Positions 43,011 to 53,656 of a stretch of 64,000 nucleotides of DNA are shown piece by piece. The translations under genes were made by a program, and so were the position numbers. Position 1 is the first letter of the stretch, and each line of letters begins with the position of its first letter. Source of the stretch: Arctopsyche grandis (taxonomy: Eukaryota > Arthropoda > Insecta > Trichoptera > Hydropsychidae); assembly GCF_051622035.1 (NCBI RefSeq), contig NC_135365.1, forward strand, positions 26,412,001 to 26,476,000, in the 5' to 3' direction. Below the pieces are notes generated by a model. That model was not told the origin of the DNA and searched no databases. It saw nothing but the letters and a program-made list of their open reading frames with translations.

Positions 43011-44034
43011 GCCCGTTGCAATTTAAATGTTGACATGTGTAATATTTAGGCCTTCTTAGTAGATATGTATGTATGTATGTATAAAAAAAACAAAAGTTTT
43101 GTCACCAAGTTGAAAGAAACATTACAGTTATTAAAATATGGTAAAATAGAATACATTAAATTAAAAAAAAAACTGAAAATTTTAAAAGAATCGAAAAATA
43201 CACTATCGGGAAGAAATATGATATACTTTATACATATGTCATTTATTTCACATTAGTACGTTTGATTTTACGGTGCGATATTTCAGCCGGGCGACGCCTA
43301 GCGTTTACGATTATTCGAATAAATTTAACAAGTCATTGCTGTATAGTACGGTTTGTATTACACAATCTCGTCGACTTTAATACTTTTGTTTGAATTGCAA
43401 AAAGGCACGCGATTGCCGAAAAGTTTTATTGTTTTAACATTTTAAACAAGTTCAAAAGTACAAACACTCAACGCGATTGTACGTACTTGTATAAAAAGAA
43501 AAATGTGTATTTTTTTTTATTCAAACGCCGCGCTAACAATTAATTAAATCTCGACTATAATGTAACGATATCAATATATTCATAATTCCAGACTTTTCAC
43601 TGGCGAATTTTTCATCGATTACTTTATATTACATTATAGTACGATTATTTAATAATTATAATTATTTCCTACACGTACAAAGAGCGTTCTTTTTAAAAAG
43701 ACCCACCCCCACTCCACGGGCAAGATGCGCACGCTTGACTTGTGTACTGGATTCCGTTTGTGCGCATATTTTTCGAGGAGTGGGGATGGGTCTTTAAGCA
43801 TGTAATAACCGAGCAGTTCTATTTCAATTTGACATAGACAAATGGCGTCTCACACAACACACTCCTTACTTTATTTAATAAGAACACTCACAATTTCTTA
43901 TAGTGTAAGTATTTATAATTTTTTTTCAATCGAACATGTACACTTGCCTATACAGATCGCCACAAAGCGACGAGTGTACTAATACAGATACAATACAGTA
44001 ATACAATTGATACAAGCATTTTTATACAATGCGA
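43011..44034. other. No gene; short inverted repeat at 43695..43796
   Basis: aaaaagacccacccccactcc at 43695 pairs with ggagtggggatgggtcttt ending at 43796, enclosing about 60 bp. It looks like a small MITE. The remainder is AT-rich without features. Confidence 0.5.
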
Positions 44035-44310
44035 ATTCATAGAAACATCATCCACAGTGACATCTATGGAGGAGTTTTTGCAGAATATTATTATAGAAAT
44101 TGGCGAACCTCAAGACGCTGAATAGCTTGAGATTTGCAAGAGAGATTGGAAGGGAAATGCTAATTTACAGGAACCGTTTCAATAAAAATCTGAAAAATCG
44201 TCAAACTCTGAAAGGAAACGATCGACCTGGAGTCACAAACCAAGGTCTGACCAGCAGCGGGACTCTAGCGGAACTCGAACCCGTGACCACTCTACTCCAA
44301 AGCATAATAT
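44035..44310 (-). mobile_element. SINE family 2 copy
   Basis: Body (aaccgtttcaataaaaatctg, aaggaaacgatcgacctgg) and degraded head (gaactcgaacccgtgacc = box B) on the minus strand. Confidence 0.7.
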
Positions 44311-44324
44311 TTATTTATATTTAT

Positions 44325-44712
44325 TCTATACCAGGAAGGTCTAACAAGTAACCCCAATGCGCCTTCCTGACCAGAAACATTGTACATTTGATACAAGTAA
44401 ATACATATCAATTAAAACCCACAGAGACATCTATGGTCAAATTTGTAAATTTGCAGCATTTTAAACAATTCAGCGAAATTTAAAATTGCTGAAAATTCGA
44501 GATTTGCGAGAAAATGGATAAGGTTGCCAATTTGTTGGAACCGTTTCAATGAAAATCAGATAAATTGGCAAACTCTGATAGGAAACGATCGACCTGGAGT
44601 CACAAACCAAGGTCTGGCCAGTAGCAGGACCCCAGTGAGACTCGAACCCGTGACCACTCTACTCGAAAGCATGATATGCCAACAACTAGTCCACGCTGCT
44701 GTTAATACACGT
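44325..44712 (-). mobile_element. SINE family 2 copy, full length
   Basis: The tail accaggaaggtctaac at 44328 leads through the body to a tRNA-like head (gactcgaacccgtgaccac box B; gcaacaactagtcca box A complement). It shows that family 2 has the same tail as family 1. Confidence 0.75.
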
Positions 44713-45238
44713 TGAGCGTTGAAATGTTCGCCGATAAAAAGTTCGGATACACGTTCGGGTATACATATATGTACATATGTAAAATGACATGGATATTTTG
44801 TATGCATTGACCTGTTAGTCTGAATTATGCATTCGGATTCGTTTCCGTGCACCGAACCTATACAACAAATATGAAATACGGTTCGAATTCAACGTGACCC
44901 ACATTTTCCCGCGGGAAAAACATCGAGGGGTTCACCGAAAATATAATATGCATAAGCATTCCTCTACACGAATTCTACTTTTTTTTATAGGGTCGTTTTC
45001 GGCCTATCGAATATTGATAGATTTCCTATATTGTGTAATTTATGGCCGTGTTATGTATGTATTTTTACGTTGAATTAAATGGTTTGTGTTTTATATAACA
45101 TATATAACGTAAGGGTTTTCAAAGTTCCAAATATTAATATATAATATAATATGTACCCGTAAACCGTTCAACTTTATTTTTTTTGCCAAACGTTGCACGG
45201 ATCGGCTTTCTACACACTCCTTTTATGGTTATTATTAT
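44713..45238. other. No recognised feature
   Basis: AT-rich sequence without a convincing ORF or element end. Confidence 0.4.
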
Positions 45239-45340
45239 TAGTCACCGGAGCCTGATGGGGCCGTGTATTGTTCAAAGGTTGTAAATGCATTGTTAAAGGT
45301 TTGCCGAACAATGGATAGCACTGTGACTATCCTACCTCTA
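45239..45340 (+). mobile_element. 102-bp hAT MITE, copy 2
   Basis: TAGTCACCGG...CCTACCTCTA with perfect duplication ATTATTAT on both sides (45231..45238 and 45341..45348). Confidence 0.88.
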
Positions 45341-45612
45341 ATTATTATAGACTACGGATAGAGAGCGTGCTTTTTCCAGGAATCGGGGCGGTTTGGCTCT
45401 ATTTCCAAAGCTAGAGTGCATTTAAAACAATTGAACAATAAACGGCGCGCTTTGGGTCCGGAATCTAGTTATTAAGAAACTAGTGTTTTACCCGATGACG
45501 GTTCCCGGAAAGATGCACTAAATTGCACTGAATAGTAGCGCAGTTTCGAGAAGTCCTAATTTTCAAAGGCGCCGAAAAAGAACTTAGGCAATAGAATTTC
45601 ACAAAAAAAGGT
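45341..45612. repeat. Repeat related to the palindrome at 56063..56207
   Basis: The segment 45500..45612 (gcactgaatagt, cgagaagtcctaattttcaa, caatagaatttcacaaaaaa) corresponds to one arm and the flank of the inverted repeat in the NADSYN intron. Confidence 0.6.
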
Positions 45613-45853
45613 ATGTAGTAGGTAGGATGGTTTTTGCCAATTTGGCGAGAAACCGTTTCAACAATGAATCAGATAAATTGAAAACTTTGATAGAAAACGA
45701 TCGACTTGGAGTCACAAATATCCAAGTCCAACCAGCAGCACTGCAGAAATACTCGGAATAAATTCCTTTCAATCGAGGTCAACCTAGGGCTAGAACCCAG
45801 GAACCTCTCGGTGGTTAACATTAGCGCAAGCACCGAGCTATTCTGCTGATATT
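45613..45853 (-). mobile_element. SINE family 1, copy f
   Basis: ggtaggatggtttttgccaat, then the body and the head with gaacccaggaacctctcgg and caccgagctattctgctg on the minus strand. Lacks the distal tail. Confidence 0.7.
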
Positions 45854-45859
45854 CAATTA

Positions 45860-46855
45860 ACATTGACTTTCGACGCCATTTTAATTACAACAACGCGTCT
45901 GCACCGAATGGAAGTTCGCACTATTCGAGTCGCCATTTTGAATGACGTGCTTTCTTCACGATGCGCCCGCTTTAGTTGAATTTATTCGTTATTATTAACT
46001 GTGTAAACCCTGTTTTTCAGTTTAGTACTCTCTCATACATCAATATAATAGTCGTTGTCATGCGAATTTGGTTCAGCAAACGAGACTTTTTACGATGCAC
46101 ACGTTTTCGTATCTGATATAAATTCCGATTGATACGCTTTTTATAGTCCACGTAAAATTTTCATTTCCGATTTAATAAGTTTGACACGACTCGTGTGTTA
46201 TTATCGTGCAATATGCTTACCGATCTATTCCTATTTCCTTTCGTACGGAAAATTCGTCATACGTTTACTGCGATGAGTGGATGTTTTGTGTTGTCGACAC
46301 ACGCTCGGAAAATTGGATACTCGGAAAATCATACACGTACCTATGTACCTCGTGGAGTTTTCGCGTACATTTTCCTGTCGTGAATTTCACGAAATTTATA
46401 AATAACGATGAACACGCCTTTCCCGTAAATCATACGTCAGTTTGTACTGTGCAAAGTTTACTACTGTCGTGAACATGTTTTTACTACACTTTTCGTTATT
46501 TTTTTTTAAGTAAATACCTATTAAGGAATTCAATTTTTATTTACAAATCTTTATTGCTTCATTTTATATATGTACGTACGTAATACTGTCTGATTCGTTT
46601 CTTCACGTGAGGGTTCATCGCACTTTTAAGTGAACTTTCAACTTGATGACTACACGTTGCTTAGCTACCTACTGCTATTTGCTCGTTTATCTTAATTGAA
46701 AGTAGGTTTTCCAGTTTGCTTCTACTTCTACTTCGTACGTATTTTTATCCGCAATTTATAACTCGACGTATGATTCTGAGGCTTGGTTCTAAAATAACTT
46801 ATGTAATATTTCTAGTCATAAGTCGTAATCTGTAAACTCCAATTTTGAGAGAAAT
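45860..46855. other. No recognised gene
   Basis: Several short overlapping frames at 46195..46472 have no motif and no splice context I could support. Confidence 0.4.
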
Positions 46856-46857
46856 AC

Positions 46858-47040
46858 GACAGGATTTCCAAATATTTGGAACCGCTTTCAATGAAATCAG
46901 ATTAATTTGCAAACTATGAAAGGAAACGATCAACCTTGGAGTCACATATCCAAGGTCTGGCCAGCATTAAAGCCAGGGATAGAACCCGTAACCACACACA
47001 CCATTAAAAGCACTAGACGCTAACAACTGATCTATGTTGC
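46858..47040 (-). mobile_element. SINE family 2, partial
   Basis: Body (tttggaaccgctttcaatga, ggaaacgatcaaccttgg) and degraded head up to about 47040 on the minus strand. Confidence 0.65.
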
Positions 47041-47203
47041 ACTATATATCTACATATGCATTCGGTCTCTCTTTAATAGTATTGTTAAACATAAGTGATC
47101 GTATACGTTTTAATTCAATAGATTGAATAAAATCTTTAGTGTTTCAAAATTGTTAATTCGCATCAAAAATCTCAACATTTTTCCAAGAAGGGCTGCAGAG
47201 CTG

Positions 47204-47443
47204 TCATCGATGAAATGTCAACGATGACGATGTAATGTCTGGATTGTCGACCTTCCTGGTTGAATTGAATGAGTTAGCAGCAATATTGAGGCGCACTGCC
47301 ATCAACTCTTGAGTTTTGCTCGATGAATTGGGAAGAGGAACGTCTATATATGACGGAGCTGCTATAGCGGCTTCTGCAGTGGAAGAGTTGAGTGGCAGGG
47401 GTAGTAGCACAGTGTTTTCAACTAATATTTTGTGTATAATCAT
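47204..47443 (-). CDS. Unidentified 79-codon frame
   Basis: Minus-strand frame starting at an ATG (47443) and reading MIIHKILVENTVLLPLPLNS, then APSYIDVPLPNSS and MAVRLNIAANSFNS. The composition (balanced Ser/Pro/Ala, GC-richer than the surroundings) is unlike the AT-driven spurious frames nearby. I do not recognise it. It ends about 90 bp before the hAT element at 47535 (plus-strand order). It could be a broken gene, a transposon-encoded accessory protein or chance. Confidence 0.25.
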   Translation of the reverse strand: MIIHKILVENTVLLPLPLNSSTAEAAIAAPSYIDVPLPNSSSKTQELMAVRLNIAANSFNSTRKVDNPDITSSSLTFHR

Positions 47444-47798
47444 GTGTAATGATGATATTTGCTACTTATTTACAAAAGTTTGATCATACAATGTGTCGCC
47501 TTGGGCAACCTGTAGTGGCACCTATGGTCGGGGTCAGTGGCGTAGCCAGGATTTTGTCAAGGGGGGGGGGGGGTTTTGACAGGAAAAAAGGCAAGATAAT
47601 TTATATTTAATTAATATAAAATCACAACATATAAAAATAAAGTAAATACGTAATAAATATATGGTATGAACAAAATTCAAATAAAATAAAAATAATGAAT
47701 ACTTTAAAAAAGTACGAAATTCACAGATCCAATCTTCGCGTATTTATCTAATATTTTTTCCTGCACTAAAATTTATATCCCTATGAATATCTAATAAA

Positions 47799-47900
47799 TA
47801 GAGGTAGGATAGTCACAGTGCTATCCATTGTTCGGCAAACCTTTAATAATGCATTTACAACCTTTGAACAATACACGGCCCCCTCAGACTCCGGTGACTA
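47799..47900 (-). mobile_element. 102-bp hAT MITE, copy 3
   Basis: Inverted copy, TAGAGGTAGGATAGTCAC...CCGGTGACTA, with perfect duplication CTAATAAA (47791..47798 and 47901..47908). Nested in the hAT element. Confidence 0.88.
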
Positions 47901-48016
47901 CTAATAAAGCAGGTCCATTTAGTCGATTTTCCGACATCGTATTTTTTAAATATGTTTTTAGTCATCGTAGCTCCGTTCACTTGTGTCTGTTGTCACCGGA
48001 AGTGTAGCTAGAATTT

Positions 48017-48257
48017 TTAGAAGTATGTAAATATTGAAGGATTGCAAATTGCAATTGCAGCTAGTGCGTTTTTTGGTCGATTTTCACTAGTACTTATATA
48101 TTGCCACCACATTTCCAACTCTCCAGTTTGAATGCAAGGCCCACAAAATATATCTTGGTTGTAAATTTTCCCCGAAGTCTTTATCTTATTTTTTAAAACA
48201 CTTGATGGTTGAGAGCTTTTTCCATCAGGAAGCAAACGTTGGAAATTTTCAAGTACA
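48017..48257 (-). pseudogene. hAT transposase fragment
   Basis: The minus-strand frame ends ENFQRLLPDGKSS, then YNQDIFCGPCIQTGELEMWW, then ENRPKNALAAIAICNPSIF. This matches the C-terminal part of hAT transposases just before the dimerisation domain (cf. KNALEA..CN..IFP). The frame apparently continuing to 48301 does so through the Tc1 end, which is not part of it. Confidence 0.7.
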
Positions 48258-48259
48258 TA

Positions 48260-49825
48260 CAGTAACGGGCGATGAAAGGTGTCCACCTCGAAAAAACTCA
48301 TATTTTCTTGTTTTTCGGACTTATAAACGATTGTATTTATTTTTTTTGTTTATTAAAATTGCATTTATGAAGTTTGAAAGAAATTCAAGTAGTAATGCGA
48401 AGAAATTAAAACGAAACTACAATGTTATTCAAATTATTAGGAGTCGGTGATGTATGGAAAGATTTAGTAGTGTAATTAAAAATTTTTTTTTTCATAAAAC
48501 TAATGTATTAATAAAAAATCTAAAAATCACATTTCATTTATTATAATAATACTTATATATAAAATTTGTTTCAATATTTGATTGGCCCCCCCTTATTTTT
48601 TATAACAGCCTCAACTCTTCGAGGCATTGATTTAATTAAATTTTGAATATATTCATCTGTGATATCGTTATCCCATATATATTTTATTTTTTCAATTAAT
48701 TCTAATTTAGAGGAAGGTTTCTTATTATTAATTTTAGAACCCATTATATCCCATAGGTTATCTATTGGGTTCAAATCCGGACTGTTACCCGGCCATTCCA
48801 AAGGCGAAATGCCACTTTCCGCAATGAAGTTCTTGACCTAAAATTTTAGATAATAACTTAATGATATATTTTTATTTTTATTTGTTGATTAGGATACATA
48901 GCAATAAAAAAAAAGATTACTTTCAGTTTTGGCAAGATGACATGGTGCAGAATCGTCTTGAAAAATGCATTCAGATTCCCACGCATAGTGCATTTCTATT
49001 GCTGGTATCAAATGTGGCCAATGGACCAACCCCATGGAAAGAAAAACATCCCCAGACCATCTGGCCCGCACGGTGTTTGACCGTAGGCTGAATACATTCT
49101 TCACTCAAACGTCCGCCCGATCTTCGTCGAACGTAGTGGATGCCATCGGACCCAAACAAATTAAATTTGCTTTCGTCCGAGAAGATAACACGCCTCCAGT
49201 CCATTTCTGTCCAATTAATAAATTTTTTGGCCCAATTCAGTCGTTGCATTCTCATTTTCTTGGTCAAAAATGGTTTTTTCGCCGGTATCCTGGCAACTAA
49301 ACTGTATTCTTTGAGGCGACGACGTACAACTTCGATGCTGATTTCTTTTCCCCCAGCTGCTATAAACTCCGATCTAATTTGCACAGCACTTTTGAACCGG
49401 TTTTGTAGACACATTCTTTTTAAGAGTCTATCTTCGGCGGAGTTGGTCTTTCTGGGCTTTCCCGATCCTTTTTTCCTCTCTAGGGATGCTGAATTTTTAT
49501 ATTTTCTTATGCAATTAAGCACAGAGGTCTTACTGCATCCTACTTTCTGAGCGATGTAGCGAGAACTAAATTTTTCTTCAGCCACAGTTAGAATTATCGC
49601 TTTATTCGCTTCGGTTAATTGTTTTACACCCGACATATCGTACACAAAATCACTTCAAAACGTGCTAATCCTTCGAAAAACAGTGGTCAACTGTTTGAAT
49701 ACCTAAAGATAAGGATCCTTTTCAACAAAAAAAGGTCTTTTACCTGAACATCTGACACGCAAAAAAAATGTACACAAGCTTTTGTCCCTTTTCTATGGGT
49801 GGACACCTTTCATCGCCCGCTACTG
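48260..49825 (-). mobile_element. Tc1-like transposon (defective)
   Basis: Inverted ends CAGTAACGGGCGATGAAAGG / CAGTAGCGGGCGATGAAAGG, with TA on both sides (48258..48259 and 49826..49827). It is inserted in the hAT transposase remnant. It is close to full length for a Tc1 element. Confidence 0.92.
48571..49636 (-). pseudogene. Tc1 transposase (DD34E family), broken
   Basis: From ATG 49636 the frame reads MSGVKQLTEANKAIILTVAE, a paired-type helix-turn-helix (YIAQKVGCSKTSVLN) with a GSGKPRKT hook, and the first catalytic Asp in VIFSDESKF. A frameshift and deletion near 49020 shift to the frame with FQDDSAPCH (second Asp). An AT-rich insertion of about 90 bp (about 48841..48926) separates this from the last part, WPGNSPDLNPIDNLW. 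The third catalytic residue, normally Glu (PIENLW), is Asp here. The protein ends at 48571 with the usual SMPRRVEAVIKNKGGPIKY. The three lesions mean it cannot encode active transposase. Confidence 0.92.
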
Positions 49826-50014
49826 TACATATATGTTTACGTCCTAAAAATCTGTCATGGATTTGGGATAGAAAACTATCCAAAAATGGTACAAACGATC
49901 AATTGCGACAGGAGTGGGATATTTTGCTGCCGACTGCACTCCGCCAAGGGGGGGTCCAGACCCCCTGGACCACCCCCTTCGCTACGCCACTGGTCGGGGT
50001 TAATATACATATAA

Positions 50015-50290
50015 TGGATAACCAGCGAAGTGGACTAGTGGTTAGCATATTATGCTTTCGAGCAGAGTGGTTACGGGTTCGAGTCCCACTAGAGTCCCGC
50101 TGCTGGCCAGACCTTGGTTTGTGACTCCAGGTCGATCTTTTCTTATCAGAGATTCCTGTAAAAATTGGCATTTCCTTTCCTATCTCTTTTGCTAATCTCA
50201 AGCTATTCAGCGTCTTGAAGTTCTCCAATTTGGTTATAAAATGCTGCAAAAAATTCTCCATAGATGTCACTGTAGATGTTTTTTTATGAA
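50015..50290 (+). mobile_element. SINE family 2 copy
   Basis: A well-preserved tRNA-like head (agtggactagtggttagcat and acgggttcgagtcccac) followed by the shared body (gctggccagaccttgg, gtgactccaggtcgatc). It starts about 20 bp right of the hAT element's target duplication. Confidence 0.78.
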
Positions 50291-50299
50291 TTCACATTC

Positions 50300-53200
50300 G
50301 CATAAAATGCTTACATACATTGATTGTATTGTATCTGTTTAAGTGTTCTCGTCGCTTTGGAGCAATCTGAAAAGGAGACTGTTCATGTTCTATGAAATAA
50401 AATAAAAAAATAAAATAACGTAGGAACTTTTTTGTGTCAATGTTTTTGGAAAAATACTTAAATACTGCATGTTTCTATTTTTAATAAATAAATTCAATTT
50501 TTTTATTTTGCGTTACTTCGCTATGATTAATTTCACTATGATAGACGATTTACCATTCGCAAGTCGCCGACTTGGTTACTATGCGTTGTAAATTATGCCG
50601 TGTCTTTTTCAGTTCGCTTTTTAATTTTCAGGAAATAGACACAATGTATTTCAGACCGTTCGATTTGTATTCTAGACACAATGCTATACGTCGTGTAGTT
50701 TCACTGCGGAAAATGACTGTGAAAAATGCTGAAATTCGATCGAAAACTTATGTTTAGCAATTCAATGCCATTCTTTCAAATTTTGCATGCCATCACTTCG
50801 TTTGTGAATCCATATCAAAATGACCCGTGAATATATTTCAAAACTAGTCATATTCGAGTCCAAATGAAGGTCTCCTCCGGCAGTATATACATACATACAT
50901 ATATGCTATTTTTCAACATATCCGATATTGAATTTTGGAATATATGATTGTCTGTCGTGTGTCAGGGTCGCGTTTTACGTTTGACTTCTTATTTCAATCG
51001 ACATCTGGTGCAACGGTGGTTAAATTGCATCTGTTTTGGTGACACGCGATTCGCAAATGCAGGGTCAAATAAATAAATATAAAGTATTAGGAAAAGTCAT
51101 TAGGGAAACTGTCAATTTGAATGGAAAACTAGCGGTGTCGTTGCAAAAAGTTACAATGTGATGTCGTGAAACTTTCGATTGGTTCGTAATTGTTGTTGGC
51201 ACGACATCATTTTTATCATTACATAATTAGCCAGCAGTTGTTGCGTTGATACTAAAGTTGACCTCGATTGAAAATAATTAAATTTGAGTATAATCTAGGT
51301 GCTGGCGGTCACACTTGGATATTTGTGACTCCAAGTTTCATCCAATCTAATGCCTGTTCAAAGTTTTCATTTCTTCCACACATCTATAAAACATACTGTA
51401 TTCATCTTAACCTTTGAAGGACGGAGCGTCGAGATCGAACGAGTGTCCCGAATCGGGGTCGAGTAAGACCCCGGTATTTTTTAATCAAAATACAGCTTTT
51501 ATCAATACAAATGGGTTCAATACATATCTTATTAATCATTTTATACATCAACATAAAAAAGTTTTAGTCCTTTAGCATGTTTTTGACTATTTTTGTAGTA
51601 AAAAATAACGACAAGCATCAACACGTAAACGCGCATAGGTAAGGCCAACAGGCGACTGCATGACTCAATACCACGCGCCAAAAGCGAAGAAAACAATAGC
51701 TTACGAAAATATAGCTGTCTATTTCTCTCCCATTGATTCACCGATCAACAAGAATATGCAAGTGAACAGTCAAAAACATGACTTATCGCTACCGCTTTTA
51801 AATCATACTTTGAAACGTAGAAATGTATAAATGTATTTTTTTTACGATTTACACCTATTCTAAATCATACAAAATCTATTAAAATAAAAACTTGTAGTTC
51901 ATTCTAGGAATACAAGAAATATAGGGTGTATAGCTTTGAAAACCACATAGTTATTACGAAAAACGTAAAAATTGGGGCACTTGCATACCCCACTTCGGTG
52001 AGGGAGGTATATATATTTTTTTCCGTGCTATTTTTCATTTATTTGGCAAATTTTTTATTTCACCACGTTTATAAGGATTGGTTTTCTATCTCAATATTTT
52101 TTTTTTTGAGATGTCATGTAATCCGACCGCTGTACTCTGTGAGGTGGATTATATGCCATCTCGCTTGCACCTAACATATTACGCGATACAACCATATATA
52201 CAACGAAAGCATTTAAATTGCAATTACCGCTTTAGTTAGTACGTTTAGATAAAAAAAAAATATTGAGATAGAAAACCAATCCTTATAAACGTGGTGAATC
52301 AAAAAATTTGCCAAATAAATGAAAAATAGCAGGGAAAAAAAATCCGTAAAAAAAAATATATTTTTGACTTTTAAAATTCGCTAGACAATTAATTAGAAGT
52401 ATTTTAAAGCAATGAAATATAACAATTAATAGGAAAAATATCTGACTATTGATTCCAATACTCACTTTGAGCGTAACAATCCTAAATTTTGAGTTAAAGA
52501 CCGCAAAAGCCAAAAAACTGTAAAAATCGCGGATTTTTTTAAACGCTCATATCTCGTAAACGATCACCCACCAACAAAAATCAATATCATATTCGAATTC
52601 AGTGGGTCAAACTTAGTAAAGATTGGCTAGTCTCCGCTCTGGTAACTCAAAAACGTGATTTTTTGTTGCTCAGTGTAATTAATTCTGTGAGCGACATATC
52701 GTACGCGTTATGTCGTTGAGTATTAGGTCCGTGAGCGATTTGTCGTGACACCTTATTTTTATTATGATACACAAAAGTTCCATTGAGTACACAAAAGTCT
52801 TTTATATTATATTTAACTGGGCTTATCTGCTGAGCTATATATTTTTATACAATAATCTAATTCCAATGGGACAAGAGTCTTTTCATGATATTCTTCTGTC
52901 TTCTCAGATTTGACTTCTTTAAATGAAAATCTCTCACATATCCTTTTTATATGACCATAATTCAGGTATCTACTGAGCTACACCTGAAAGTTTTGACCTC
53001 AATTTTTCCCCTCGCGATTTATCAGATCGTATACCATATTTTTTATTAGTTAACATAGTCCCGCATGCGGGGTTTGGTATGCGATGTTCCTGTAAGAGCA
53101 CTGGGTGGTTCCAGAGCGTGTTCTAGGAGTAGCTAACAGTCCGTTGCCACCGCCTGGCACGAAACTCACCCCTTAAATATTGATTATTTTTTGTTGCTTT

Positions 53201-53612
53201 ATTGCACATTTATTCCTTTCGACAGACTATGCTATACGGTGTTAATTGCACGGCAATACTGCAAACTCCAATTAAAATATATCCGTACGCGCCAATTATC
53301 TACATCGGGATTATAAGGGAGCTTACGGCTTAACAACTTAGACTTTTCATTGATATACTGTAATAAAACTAAAACAAATTGATCAATACATCATATATGT
53401 ATAGAAAATCAAACTACATAGATTAGATATCTTATGAATTGATATTACATTTATAAAAATACTCATCGTCATGGTTACAAATACCGTGTATTTACATTAC
53501 TAACCTCTTTGCTTTTCCTTTGTGCTTTCAATTATACAGTAATACAAGTTGAATATATGCTATTAAAATAATCACTAGTTGATTTTGACCATTTTCTTTT
53601 GTACTGTTTCAG
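50300..53612. other. No recognised gene before NADSYN
   Basis: AT-rich sequence with one hairpin (52014..52340). A single piggyBac-type end-like motif (ttaacctttgaaggacggagc at 51409) has no partner. The NADSYN 5' UTR or promoter should lie in the right-hand part; a splice acceptor at 53612 suggests an upstream non-coding exon somewhere here. Confidence 0.4.
52014..52340. mobile_element. Hairpin element, 75-bp arms
   Basis: ctatttttcatttatttggc...ggttttctatctcaata at 52025..52110 is repeated inverted at about 52258..52335, with about 150 bp between. Probably a MITE; no clear target duplication. Confidence 0.65.
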
Positions 53613-53656
53613 TGACGTCTCTCATTTATGACAGCAGTCCTGCCAAAAGATTCAAA

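Larger units (their letters stand above)
47535..49992 (-). mobile_element. hAT element with nested Tc1 and MITE
   Basis: Ends CAGTGGCGTAGCCAGG / (complement) CAGTGGCGTAGCGAAGG, with a perfect 8-bp duplication GTCGGGGT (47527..47534 and 49993..50000). Inside lie a 102-bp MITE (47799..47900) and a Tc1 element (48260..49825). Without them the element is about 780 bp, so it is an internally deleted hAT. A G-run of 14 is at about 47561..47574. Confidence 0.85.
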
